A program made the translations under genes and the position numbers. 54,541 bases of DNA from Paracoccaceae bacterium. Its GTDB lineage: Bacteria; Pseudomonadota; Alphaproteobacteria; Rhodobacterales; Rhodobacteraceae. Location: the NCBI GenBank assembly GCA_020832655.1, contig JAFIEF010000017.1:1-54541 (forward strand), read 5' to 3'. Below the pieces are notes generated by a model that had not been told where the DNA came from, searched no databases, and worked only from the letters and a program-made list of their open reading frames with translations. Of the stretch, positions 25,231 through 33,631 are shown piece after piece; within the stretch, counting starts at the first letter, position 1, and each line of letters begins with the position of its first letter.

Positions 25231-26620
25231 CCGCGGCCTCCGCCGCCGCCGCCGCAGTCTGTGTGGGGTGCGGCAGCGAGATGGCGAACACGTCCAGAAT
25301 ATCGCCGGTCAGCGCCAGCGCCGCATAGCCCGACAGCGCAACTTCGCGTTCGGCGGCAATCAGGGCTTCATTGGCTTCGAACAAATCGCGCTGTGCGTCC
25401 AGCAGCCCGGTCAGCGACCGCCGCCCGATCATGAATTCTTCTTCCGAGGCTTCGACCGTGGCGCGGTTGGCGCGCACGGCTTCGCGCGCGGCGGCAACGC
25501 GCGCGACACCGGCCCGCTGGTCTGAACGCAGATTGGCCAGCGCGCGCAGGATATCGCGCGCCAGCCCCTGCCGTTCGGCCTGCACGGCTTCAAGCTGGGC
25601 TTCGGCAGCGCGGATCTGGGCCTGCCGACTGCCCGGTGCGCCGGGGTCATGCTCGATATCCAGCGTGGCGCGGCTGCTTCTGCGCTGTGCCGCACCGTCG
25701 ATACGAATGCGCGGCAAGCGCTGCGACTGCGCCACCGCAACATCGGCCTTGGCGGCGGCGATGCGGGCTTCCATCCCCAGGATGCGCGGGCTGGTTTCGA
25801 TCAGCATGGCATCGGACTGGTTGGGCAGGCCGGGCGCGCGCGGCGGGGCGGGAAGCGTCCCCTGGGCACGCACACCGAAGGCTGCGGTAAAGCCTGCCTC
25901 GGCGCGGTCAACGCGGGCATTGGCATCGGCGGCGCGCGCCCGCGCGGTCGCCAGCCGGGCCTCGGTTGTCAGCACATCGGCGGATGCCCCGGCCCCGGCA
26001 TCGGCGCGCTCGCGCATCTGCCTTAGAACCCGTTCATGCGCGCGCACATTTTCCGCAGCAATGCGGGCCCGTTCGCGCGCGCTGCGCAGGTCATGCCAGG
26101 CCGTTACGGCATCCAGCGCCAGCGCCGCGGCGATTTCCTGCCTTGCGCCGCGGTTTTCGTAGACCCGCGCCTGTGCGGCAACCTGACGGCTGGCGGAAGC
26201 CCCGCCATCATAGACAAGCTGCATCACCCGCAGCATCGGGCTGACACTGCCGCCGGTGACGGCACCATTGACCACGCTTCCCAGCGTGGCCGAGACAAGG
26301 AATTGCGGGTAGAAGCCCCGCCCTTCGGCATCGGCGCGGGCCTGAGCTGCGCGCACCCCGGCGCTGGAGGCCGAAAGCTGCGGATGCGCCGCGACCGCGC
26401 GGCCAACCTGCTGGCCGAAGCTTGATCGCGCCACATCGGTTGCCACGCGCGCCGGACGTTCAGAAGCGGGCGCGTCAAAACTTTCTGCGATATTGCTGAG
26501 GTCCGGGGCAGATGCGCAAGCCGCAAGAAGCAACGCCGTCGCCAGCGCCAGACCGCCACGATGCGCCAGTCTTGCCACTGTTGCCCTGTCCCCCGTCGGC
26601 GCCAGCTTCGGCTTAGTCAT
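25223..26620 (-). CDS. TolC-family outer-membrane channel (LapE-like)
   Basis: Outer-membrane exit duct, 465 residues. An N-terminal lipoprotein-type signal ends in LLLAACAS (lipobox Cys ~35). Two repeated coiled-coil TolC units (about 85-260 and 270-440) are rich in Ala, Arg and Glu, and the second carries the family pattern GRRSLTGLLDAQRDLFEANEALIAAEREV. First gene of the tolC-ABC-hlyD operon. No periplasmic protease (LapG) or c-di-GMP receptor (LapD) lies nearby. Confidence 0.9.
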   Translation of the reverse strand: MTKPKLAPTGDRATVARLAHRGGLALATALLLAACASAPDLSNIAESFDAPASERPARVATDVARSSFGQQVGRAVAAHPQLSASSAGVRAAQARADAEGRGFYPQFLVSATLGSVVNGAVTGGSVSPMLRVMQLVYDGGASASRQVAAQARVYENRGARQEIAAALALDAVTAWHDLRSARERARIAAENVRAHERVLRQMRERADAGAGASADVLTTEARLATARARAADANARVDRAEAGFTAAFGVRAQGTLPAPPRAPGLPNQSDAMLIETSPRILGMEARIAAAKADVAVAQSQRLPRIRIDGAAQRRSSRATLDIEHDPGAPGSRQAQIRAAEAQLEAVQAERQGLARDILRALANLRSDQRAGVARVAAAREAVRANRATVEASEEEFMIGRRSLTGLLDAQRDLFEANEALIAAEREVALSGYAALALTGDILDVFAISLPHPTQTAAAAAEAADD

Positions 26621-26763
26621 TCATCGTTCCAATCTGCCATTATGCCCGGACTGTCTGGTTACGCTGTCCGGCAGCACGCGAAATAACAGCCCTTAACTAT
26701 CAAGACCGTCTTAAGGCATCTTTGCGCGAAACGCCACGAGGTTTCTGCACTGCGCTGACTGCG

Positions 26764-27405
26764 CTAATCCAGTGAAGTGACCCATAATATCTCTGCATTC
26801 TCGCGCGAAAGCGAGATCACGTTATGCCCCATCGTTGCGTCATAATAGGCGCTGTCGCCCCGGCGCATGTCCACCGGGGCATAGTATTCGGTCAGCAGCC
26901 TGATCTCACCGGTCAGCACATACAGGAATTCCTCGCCGCCATGCCGCACCCAGCCGTCGAAGTCTTCCATGCTGCGCGCGCGCACCCGCGCCTGATAGGG
27001 CAGCATCTTCTTCGCGGTCAGCCTGGCCGCCAGCAGCCGGTGATCATAGGTCGGCGTGGGATGGCTGGCGCCTTCGGATTTCAGCGTGACGACCATGCGC
27101 CCGCCCGCCTGCGGGTTGCGCGGCGGTGTGAATAGCTGCGGCACAGAGATATCAAGCCCGCCTGCAAGCTTCTTGAGCGCGTCATAGGTGGGCGACATCT
27201 GCCCGTTCTCGATCTTGGACAGGGTAGAGCGCGCCAGCCCCGCCGCGCTGGCAGCCTGTTCCAGTGTCCAGCCGCGCGCCTTGCGCAGCGCGCGCACCCG
27301 CTCGGCCAGATCGATGGGCTGGGCCGGTTCGATCGCATCACCCTGACGGGCGATGCGCAGCAGGCTGGGTGTGTCGCTGTCATTCATGGCCATTGCTTTA
27401 GGCAC
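26764..27405 (-). CDS. Xre-family regulator with C-terminal cupin domain
   Basis: A 213-residue DNA-binding regulator: HTH of Xre type at about 30-85 (LRKARGWTLEQAASAAGLARSTLSKIENGQMSPTYDALKKLA shape) followed by a cupin sensor domain at ~130-212 (GEEFLYVLTGEIRLLTE, AYYDATMGHNVISL). Such proteins commonly bind a small metabolite and control the adjacent gene. The start is a GTG at 27405 with AGAGGA 7 bases upstream; ATGs at 27393 and 27387 are alternatives. It diverges from the CoA-ligase operon only 47 bases away, so it probably controls that operon. Confidence 0.88.
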   Translation of the reverse strand: MPKAMAMNDSDTPSLLRIARQGDAIEPAQPIDLAERVRALRKARGWTLEQAASAAGLARSTLSKIENGQMSPTYDALKKLAGGLDISVPQLFTPPRNPQAGGRMVVTLKSEGASHPTPTYDHRLLAARLTAKKMLPYQARVRARSMEDFDGWVRHGGEEFLYVLTGEIRLLTEYYAPVDMRRGDSAYYDATMGHNVISLSRENAEILWVTSLD

Positions 27406-27452
27406 TCACGCATCCTCTTGCAACTGGCATTGGCCCGGCGTAGCTGTGGCGC

Positions 27453-28964
27453 ATGCTGTCGATTAGCGATCCCACAGGCCCGGCGCCTTGCCCCGTACCG
27501 TTCAACATGGCGCGTCATGTGCTGGCCGCAGGTCAGGCCACGCCCGACAGGATCGCGCTGCAAATCCTGCGCGCCAGCGGCGCCGAGCGCTGGTCCTATG
27601 CCCGGCTGATCGCGGCTGTGCGGGGCACTGGCACGGGGCTGTTGCGCGCGGGGCTGGAACCGGGACAGCGGGTGCTTTTGCGCATCGGCAACAGCGTCGA
27701 TTTCCCCGTGGCCTATCTGGGGGCGATTGCGGCGGGGCTGGTGCCGGTGCCGACCTCGACCCAACTGACCGGCCCGGAAATCACGCGCATGGCCGCAGGG
27801 CTGGCCCCGGCGATGGTGCTGGCCGGTGAGGGCGTGGCGCTGCCCGACCACCCCGCCCCGGTGCTGGGGCTGGAAAGCCTGCGCGCGATGCATGACTTGC
27901 CGCCCTGTGGCTGGCATATGGGCGATGCGGATCGCCCCGGATACATCATCTACACATCCGGCAGCGGGGGCAGCCCGCGCGCGGTGGTGCATGCGCATCG
28001 CGCGGTCTGGGCACGGCAGATGATGTGGCAGGGCTGGTATGGGCTGCGCGCCGATGACCGCGTGCTGCATGCCGGGGCTTTCAACTGGACCTACACGCTG
28101 GGCACCGGGCTGATGGACCCCTGGGCGATTGGTGCGACCGCGCTGATCCCTGATGCAGGCGCGCCGCTGGCGCTGATGCTGAAACGCTTTGACGCGACGC
28201 TGTTTGCCGCTGTGCCGGGGGTCTATCGCCAGTTGCTGAAAGACGGGCGCAAGCTGGACCTGCCGCGCCTGCGTCACGGGCTGTCGGCGGGTGAAAAACT
28301 GCCCGATGCCACGCGCGACGCGTGGCGCGCAGCGACGGGGTGTGCGATTTACGAGGCGCTGGGCATGTCCGAATGCTCGACCTATATCTCTGCCAGCCCT
28401 GACCGACCGGCCCCCGCTGGCAGTGCTGGCTATCCGCAGACAGGCCGTCATATCGCCGTGCTGGGCGAAGATGGCCAACCCGTGGAACGTGGCAAGCCGG
28501 GTGTGCTGGCCGTGCATCGCGCCGAACAGGGGCTGATGCTGGGCTATCTGGGCACGGATCGCGCGCCCGAATTGCCGCTTCGGGGCGACTGGTTCCTGAC
28601 CGGCGACCGCGCCAGTATGGCCGATGACGGGGCGATCAGCTATCTGGGGCGCGATGATGACATGATGAATGCAGGTGGCTTTCGCGTCTCGCCGCTGGAG
28701 GTGGAGCGCGCTTTGGCCGACCATCCCGGTATCCTTGAAATTGCCTGCGCGGAGGTTCAGGTCAAACCCGGTGTCAGCGTTATCGCCGCCTTCTATACCG
28801 GGCCGGACCCGCTGGAAGAGGCAGCGCTGGCCGATTATGCCAGCGAGCGGCTTGCGCGCTACAAGCAGCCCCGGCTTTACCGCCACATGGATGCGCTGCC
28901 CAAGGGCGCCAATGGCAAGCTGTCGCGCAAGACATTGCGTGACAGCTTCAAGGGGGGTGCATGA
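27453..28964 (+). CDS. Acyl/aryl-CoA synthetase (ANL superfamily)
   Basis: Adenylate-forming ligase of 503 residues that activates an organic acid with ATP and CoA. Motifs: IIYTSGSGGSPRAVVHAHRA (P-loop), YEALGMSECS (A4/A5), GDWFLTGDRASMADDGAISYLGRDDDMMNAGGFRVSPLEVE (A7/A8), and the catalytic Lys in PKGANGKLSRKTL. It resembles the benzoate-CoA ligase branch, though substrate specificity is not read from the sequence. First gene of a chain joined by ATGA overlaps with the FrnE-like and MFS genes; regulator divergent. Confidence 0.85.
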   Translation: MLSISDPTGPAPCPVPFNMARHVLAAGQATPDRIALQILRASGAERWSYARLIAAVRGTGTGLLRAGLEPGQRVLLRIGNSVDFPVAYLGAIAAGLVPVPTSTQLTGPEITRMAAGLAPAMVLAGEGVALPDHPAPVLGLESLRAMHDLPPCGWHMGDADRPGYIIYTSGSGGSPRAVVHAHRAVWARQMMWQGWYGLRADDRVLHAGAFNWTYTLGTGLMDPWAIGATALIPDAGAPLALMLKRFDATLFAAVPGVYRQLLKDGRKLDLPRLRHGLSAGEKLPDATRDAWRAATGCAIYEALGMSECSTYISASPDRPAPAGSAGYPQTGRHIAVLGEDGQPVERGKPGVLAVHRAEQGLMLGYLGTDRAPELPLRGDWFLTGDRASMADDGAISYLGRDDDMMNAGGFRVSPLEVERALADHPGILEIACAEVQVKPGVSVIAAFYTGPDPLEEAALADYASERLARYKQPRLYRHMDALPKGANGKLSRKTLRDSFKGGA

Positions 28965-29593
28965 TCCGGCTTGATATCTATTCCGACCCGGTCTGTCCGT
29001 GGTGCTTCATCGGCAAGGCAAGGCTGGCCCGCGCGCTGGAAAGCCGCCCCGGCCACCCGTTCGAAATTCACTGGCAGCCCTTTCAGCTAAACCCCGACAT
29101 GCCTGCCGAGGGCATGGAGCGGCAAGAGTATCTGGCGCTGAAATTCGGCGGCGATCAGGGTGTGCTGGACGCCTATCGCCCGGTGGTCGAGGCCGCCGAA
29201 GAAATCGGCCTAACGCTTGATCTGCCCGCCATCACGCGCATGCCCAACAGCGCTGATGCGCATCGGCTGATCCACTGGGCCGGGCTGGAAGGGCGGCAGA
29301 ACGCCGTGGTGGACGCGCTGTTTCGCGCGTTTTTCCAGCAGGGGCGCGATATCGGCCAGCAGGATACGCTGCTGGATGTTGCCGCCAGTGTCGGGCTGGA
29401 CCGGCTGATGATCGCCCGCCTGCTGGCGAGCGATGCCGACCGCGTGCTGATCCTTGACGCCGACCGTTCGGCGCGCGCGCGCGGGATCACTGGCGTGCCG
29501 TTCTTCATTCTGGACCAGTCGCATGCCCTGTCCGGTGCGCAGCCTGTCGCGCTGTGGCAGGATGTCATCGACCAGTTGTCGCGCCCCGAATGA
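28961..29593 (+). CDS. DsbA-family FrnE-like thioredoxin-fold protein
   Basis: A 210-residue cytoplasmic (no signal peptide) DsbA-fold protein of the FrnE/2-hydroxychromene-2-carboxylate isomerase group. The active-site CPWC is at 12-15 (DIYSDPVCPWCFIGKARL), and TGVPFFILDQSHALSGAQP contains the cis-Pro loop. FrnE homologues are oxidoreductases or isomerases; a redox role, or handling of an aromatic acid with the neighbouring ligase, is possible. Its ATG overlaps the CoA-ligase stop, with SD AAGGGGGG immediately upstream. Confidence 0.85.
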   Translation: MIRLDIYSDPVCPWCFIGKARLARALESRPGHPFEIHWQPFQLNPDMPAEGMERQEYLALKFGGDQGVLDAYRPVVEAAEEIGLTLDLPAITRMPNSADAHRLIHWAGLEGRQNAVVDALFRAFFQQGRDIGQQDTLLDVAASVGLDRLMIARLLASDADRVLILDADRSARARGITGVPFFILDQSHALSGAQPVALWQDVIDQLSRPE

Positions 29594-30804
29594 TCAGCCT
29601 GCGTCCGACCCGCCCGCTGCGTTTTGGCGAATTTGTCGCGCTGATGGCGCTGATGATGTCCTCTGTGGCGTTTTCCATTGATGCAATGCTGCCTGCACTG
29701 CCCGATATCGGTGCTGCGCTGTCGCCCGATGCGCCGGGGCGCGCGCAGCTTGTCGTCACCTCTTTCGTGCTGGGGCTGGGGGTCGGGACATTGTTCTTCG
29801 GGCCGGTTTCCGATGCGTTCGGGCGCAAATCGGTGCTGCTGGCGGGGCTGGCAATCTTCATTCTGGGCGCGGCGCTGGCACTGCAGGCCACCACTATTGA
29901 CGGGCTTCTGGCGGCGCGCGTCCTGCAAGGCGTGGGGGCTGCCGCGCCGCGTGTGGTGGCCACGGCGATGGTGCGCGACCTTTATGAAGGGCGCCGCATG
30001 GCGCGGGTGATGTCGATCATCATGACGCTGTTCGTGCTGGTGCCTGCCCTGGCACCGATGATCGGGGCGGGGATCATCTGGCTGGCTAACTGGCAGGCGA
30101 TCTTTCTGGCTTTTGTCGGGTTCGGGCTGCTCAGCGGGCTGTGGCTGACCCTGCGCCAGCCCGAAACCCTGCCCCCAGAGAACCGCCGCAGTCTGGCCCC
30201 GCGCGGTCTGGCCCGCGCGCTGTGGCAGATCATCACCAACCGCGCCGTGATGATCTATGTCGCCGCCTTGTCCTTTGCCTTCGCGCCGCTTTATCTGTGG
30301 CTGTCGAACCTGCCGATGATCTTTGATGATGTGTTCGACCGCGCGGCGCAGTTCCCGTTCTGGTTTGCGGCCACTGCGCTGATTGCAGGCTCTGCCAGCA
30401 TTCTGAATGCGCGGCTGGTGATGCATCTGGGCATGCGCCGCATCGCGACTGTGGCCTTTGCCTGTCAGCTTGGGCTGGCGCTGCTGTATCTGCTGGCGCT
30501 GCAAGCCGGACTGCCCGCGATATGGGAATTTGCGCTGTTCTTTGTCTTCATGTCCTCGGCCTTTCTGGCCATCGGGCTGACTTTCGGAAATCTGAACGCG
30601 CTGGCGATGCAGCCACTGGGGCATATGGCGGGGATCGGTGCGTCAACGGTTCAGGCGGTCTCGACCGTGGCGGCGGTGGGGATCGCGGTGCCGATGTCGC
30701 TGGCCTATGACGGCACCCAGTTCGCGCTGGTCAGCGGGGTCATCCTGTGTTCGGCCTGCGCGCTGGGGCTGATGCTGCTGTCGTTGCGGCTGCCCGAGGG
30801 CTGA
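29590..30804 (+). CDS. MFS efflux transporter, Bcr/CflA family
   Basis: Inner-membrane drug:proton antiporter of 404 residues with about 12 hydrophobic segments. Family pattern: SIDAMLPALPDIGAAL in helix 1, FFGPVSDAFGRKSVLLAGL (motif A) and RVLQGVGAAAPRVVATAMVRDLY (motif D/C region). The start at 29590 overlaps the previous stop as ATGA. As the third gene of the CoA-ligase/FrnE unit it may expel a compound handled by them, or be a drug pump. It ends 22 bases from the convergent sdaA stop. Confidence 0.9.
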   Translation: MISLRPTRPLRFGEFVALMALMMSSVAFSIDAMLPALPDIGAALSPDAPGRAQLVVTSFVLGLGVGTLFFGPVSDAFGRKSVLLAGLAIFILGAALALQATTIDGLLAARVLQGVGAAAPRVVATAMVRDLYEGRRMARVMSIIMTLFVLVPALAPMIGAGIIWLANWQAIFLAFVGFGLLSGLWLTLRQPETLPPENRRSLAPRGLARALWQIITNRAVMIYVAALSFAFAPLYLWLSNLPMIFDDVFDRAAQFPFWFAATALIAGSASILNARLVMHLGMRRIATVAFACQLGLALLYLLALQAGLPAIWEFALFFVFMSSAFLAIGLTFGNLNALAMQPLGHMAGIGASTVQAVSTVAAVGIAVPMSLAYDGTQFALVSGVILCSACALGLMLLSLRLPEG

Positions 30805-30826
30805 TAGTCGCCCCAACGGGCGCCGT

Positions 30827-32197
30827 TCAGCAATTGGGCATGTTCACCGCCAGACCGCCCAGCGCAGTTTCCTTGTATTTCTCGGACATGTCGGCCCCGG
30901 TCTGTCGCATCGCCTCGATGCAATTATCCAGCGGCATGAAATGCGTGCCATCGCCGCGCAGCGCCAGACTGGCCGCTGATACGGCCTTGATCGCGCCCAG
31001 CCCGTTGCGTTCGATGCAGGGCACCTGCACCAGCCCCTTGACCGGATCACAGGTCATGCCAAGGTGATGTTCCAGCGCGATTTCGGCGGCGTTTTCCACC
31101 TGTTCAGGCGTGCCGCCCAACACCGCCGCCAAACCCGCCGCCGCCATTGCCGAGGCAGAGCCGACCTCTGCCTGACAGCCGCATTCCGCACCAGAGATCG
31201 AGGCGTTATGCTTGATCAGCCCGCCAATTGCCGCAGCCGTCAGCAGGAACTCACCCAGTTGCCGCGCCGACGCCCCCGGCACATGGTCCAGCCAGTAGCG
31301 GATGGTTGCAGGCACCACCCCCGCCGCGCCATTGGTGGGCGAGGTCACGACCTGCCCGCCTGCGGCGTTTTCTTCATTCACCGCCATCGCATAGACGCTG
31401 ATCCAGTCATTGATGGTATGGGGGGCAGACAGGTTCAGCCCGCGCTCGGCCAGAAGGGCGGCATGAATGCCCCTGGCGCGTCTGCGCACCTGCAAGCCAC
31501 CGGGCAGAATGCCCTCGCCGCTCAAGCCCCGCGCGATACAGTCATTCATCACCTGCCAGATCCGCGCAATGCCCTGATCCAGCGCGTTCGGGTCACGCAG
31601 CCGCAGTTCATTGGCACGCTTCATCGCGGCGATGCTCTTGCCGCTCTTGCGCGCCATCTCCAGCATCTGCGCCGCGCTTTCAAAGGGATAGGGGAAATCC
31701 GATGCCTGATCGGGTGCGGGCTTGCCCAGTTCATCCGCTGTGACGACAAAGCCCCCGCCAATGGAAAAATAGGTCTCCTGCGCGATCACATCGCCCTGCG
31801 CATCAGTGGCCATCAGCACCAGAGCATTGGCATGGCCGGGCAGGGGGGGGCCGTAATCAAAGATCAGATCGGTTTTCGGGGCAAAGCGCAACCGGCCCAG
31901 CCCCGGCGCCTCCACATGCAAGCTGGCATGGATATCGGCCAGTGTCTTTTCGGCGCGTTCGGCGTCATAGGCGTCGGGGGTAAACCCCGCCAGCCCCAGA
32001 ATCACCGCGCGGTCGGTGGCGTGCCCGACCCCGGTAAAGGCCAGCGAGCCATGCAGCCGCGCGCGCAGCCCCTGCACCGCGAAGGGAAGCGCGCGCAGAT
32101 GGTCCAGAAACCGCGCCGCCGCAACCATCGGCCCCATCGTATGCGAAGAGGACGGGCCGATTCCCACCTTGAAGATATCGAACACTGAAAGGAACAT
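30827..32197 (-). CDS. sdaA: L-serine ammonia-lyase (serine deaminase)
   Basis: Iron-sulfur serine deaminase, serine to pyruvate plus ammonia, single-chain type, 456 residues. The beta-domain begins [20 protein letters not shown]; the alpha-domain has [12 protein letters not shown], the Fe-S cysteines in [20 protein letters not shown] and [19 protein letters not shown], and a C-terminal MPNC whose Cys can enter the active site as a tail ligand. The start at 32197 replaces a longer reading by 27 codons because [12 protein letters not shown] is the family beginning. Divergent from the cytochrome gene. Confidence 0.95.
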   Translation of the reverse strand: MFLSVFDIFKVGIGPSSSHTMGPMVAAARFLDHLRALPFAVQGLRARLHGSLAFTGVGHATDRAVILGLAGFTPDAYDAERAEKTLADIHASLHVEAPGLGRLRFAPKTDLIFDYGPPLPGHANALVLMATDAQGDVIAQETYFSIGGGFVVTADELGKPAPDQASDFPYPFESAAQMLEMARKSGKSIAAMKRANELRLRDPNALDQGIARIWQVMNDCIARGLSGEGILPGGLQVRRRARGIHAALLAERGLNLSAPHTINDWISVYAMAVNEENAAGGQVVTSPTNGAAGVVPATIRYWLDHVPGASARQLGEFLLTAAAIGGLIKHNASISGAECGCQAEVGSASAMAAAGLAAVLGGTPEQVENAAEIALEHHLGMTCDPVKGLVQVPCIERNGLGAIKAVSAASLALRGDGTHFMPLDNCIEAMRQTGADMSEKYKETALGGLAVNMPNC

Positions 32198-32327
32198 CTG
32201 CGCCCCCGCTTTTATCGCCATTCGTGGCGACCCTAAATCCTTCGCTGCCGCAATAACAGACAGCAAACGACGCCGCATGATGCAATTCTGACATTGCGTG
32301 CAGGGGGAATTCTGGCATCATACGCCA

Positions 32328-32708
32328 ATGACCCGAGTATTTGCCCTGCTGTGCTGTGGCGCTGTTCTGGCGGCATGCAACCCCTTCACCGGCCCGCAGG
32401 CCGGGCGCGCGCTCTATGATCAGAACTGCGCCAGTTGTCACGGCAGCGACGGGCGCGGCGGCGCGCATGTGCCGGATCTGACCGGGCTGGCCGCGCGCCA
32501 TGACGGGCGTTATCCGCAGCTTCTGGTGCTTAACAAACTCGATGGTTATGCCCGCGGCGATGTTGTATATAGCGGGGTCGAGATGCCCGAATTCGGCCAT
32601 CTGCTGACCGGGCGGCTGACGCGGGTGCAGACCGATCGCGGCCTGTCGCGCCCGCTGCCCGAGAAGCTGATCGCGCTGGACGCCTATCTGCAACGCATCC
32701 AGCGCTGA
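32328..32708 (+). CDS. Monoheme c-type cytochrome lipoprotein
   Basis: A 126-residue protein with a lipoprotein signal (MTRVFALLCCGAVLAAC; lipidated Cys about 17) and one heme-c site CASCH (34-38) in NCASCHGSDGRGG. A Met near GVEMPEFGHLL is the likely sixth ligand. It should sit on the periplasmic face of a membrane and carry electrons. An earlier in-frame ATG at 32298 is not preferred, since the lipobox fits the later start. No oxidase genes are adjacent. Confidence 0.82.
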   Translation: MTRVFALLCCGAVLAACNPFTGPQAGRALYDQNCASCHGSDGRGGAHVPDLTGLAARHDGRYPQLLVLNKLDGYARGDVVYSGVEMPEFGHLLTGRLTRVQTDRGLSRPLPEKLIALDAYLQRIQR

Positions 32709-32764
32709 GGCGGCCTTGCGCCCGGCCTGCACGGGCCATGACCGCGCGGTGACGAATTGACCCC

Positions 32765-32793
32765 TTAAACCCCGCCACGAAACCGCCTATAAG
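32765..32793 (+). promoter_or_regulatory. Putative rpiA promoter
   Basis: TTAAAC (32765-32770), a 17-base spacer and TATAAG (32788-32793) in CCTATAAGGCG. The same CCTATAAGGCG string precedes ileS at 44698, suggesting a shared housekeeping promoter type. The start codon lies about 28 bases downstream. Confidence 0.45.
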
Positions 32794-32821
32794 GCGCGAA
32801 AGATCACCAAGAGGGCGTGCC

Positions 32822-33610
32822 ATGATTGACCAGCTTACCCCAGTGGACCGGGCGAAATATGCTGCTGCCCATTGCGCGGCGGATTTCGTTCAGGACGGAA
32901 TGCGGGTCGGGTTGGGCACGGGGTCAACGGCTGCATGGCTGGTGCGCCGCCTTGGTGCGCGCGTGCGCCAGGAAGGGCTGCGCATCATCGCGGTGCCGAC
33001 CTCTACCCGAACCGCGCAGCTTGCGCGCGAGGTGGGGATCAATGTGGTAACGCTGGATGAAGCGCGCTGGCTGGACCTGACCATTGACGGGGCCGATGAA
33101 TTCGACGCCGAACTGACGCTGATCAAGGGTGGCGGCGGGGCGCTGTTGCAGGAAAAGATCGTGGCCACGGCCTCTGACCAGATGGTGGTGATCACCGATG
33201 CCGCGAAAGAGGTCAGGACGCTGGGTGCCTTCCCGCTTCCGGTCGAGGTCATTCCCTTTGGCTGGCAGGCCAGCAAGGCACTGGTCGAGGAACTCTTGTC
33301 CTCGATGGATGTGATGGGGCGCAAATCCGCGCTGCGCATGAATGGCGATCAGCCCTTCGTCACGGATGAGGGCAATTATATCCTTGATCTGGCGCTGGAA
33401 CGCATCGGCAACCCGCGCCAGCTTGCACTGGTGCTTAATCAGGTGCCGGGGGTGGTTGAAAACGGGCTGTTCGTTGATATCGCCGATCAGGTGGTGATCG
33501 GCTACCCGGATGGAAAATGCGAAATGCGCGACCTGTCCAGCGGCACGGCCGAAATCAGCCACGCCCAGATCGATCTGGGCGAAGTGCAGAACGCCTTCAG
33601 CGATCTGTGA
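32822..33610 (+). CDS. rpiA: Ribose-5-phosphate isomerase A
   Basis: Interconverts ribose-5-phosphate and ribulose-5-phosphate in the pentose phosphate and Calvin pathways. A 262-residue protein with GLGTGSTAAW, PTSTRTAQLA, DLTIDGADEFD and the catalytic KGGGGALLQEKIV, all RpiA signatures. The start at 32822 has GAGGGC about 5 bases upstream. It is followed 21 bases later by gor, possibly one transcript linking NADPH supply to glutathione reduction. Confidence 0.96.
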   Translation: MIDQLTPVDRAKYAAAHCAADFVQDGMRVGLGTGSTAAWLVRRLGARVRQEGLRIIAVPTSTRTAQLAREVGINVVTLDEARWLDLTIDGADEFDAELTLIKGGGGALLQEKIVATASDQMVVITDAAKEVRTLGAFPLPVEVIPFGWQASKALVEELLSSMDVMGRKSALRMNGDQPFVTDEGNYILDLALERIGNPRQLALVLNQVPGVVENGLFVDIADQVVIGYPDGKCEMRDLSSGTAEISHAQIDLGEVQNAFSDL

Positions 33611-33631
33611 GTGAAAACCTTCGGGGGATAA

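Noticed and set aside
23407-25434. Long plus-strand ORF (675 codons) opposite the ABC exporter
   Set aside because: It is antisense to a clear gene, has low-complexity Arg/Gln/His composition and no known fold; it reflects GC-rich codon bias on the opposite strand.
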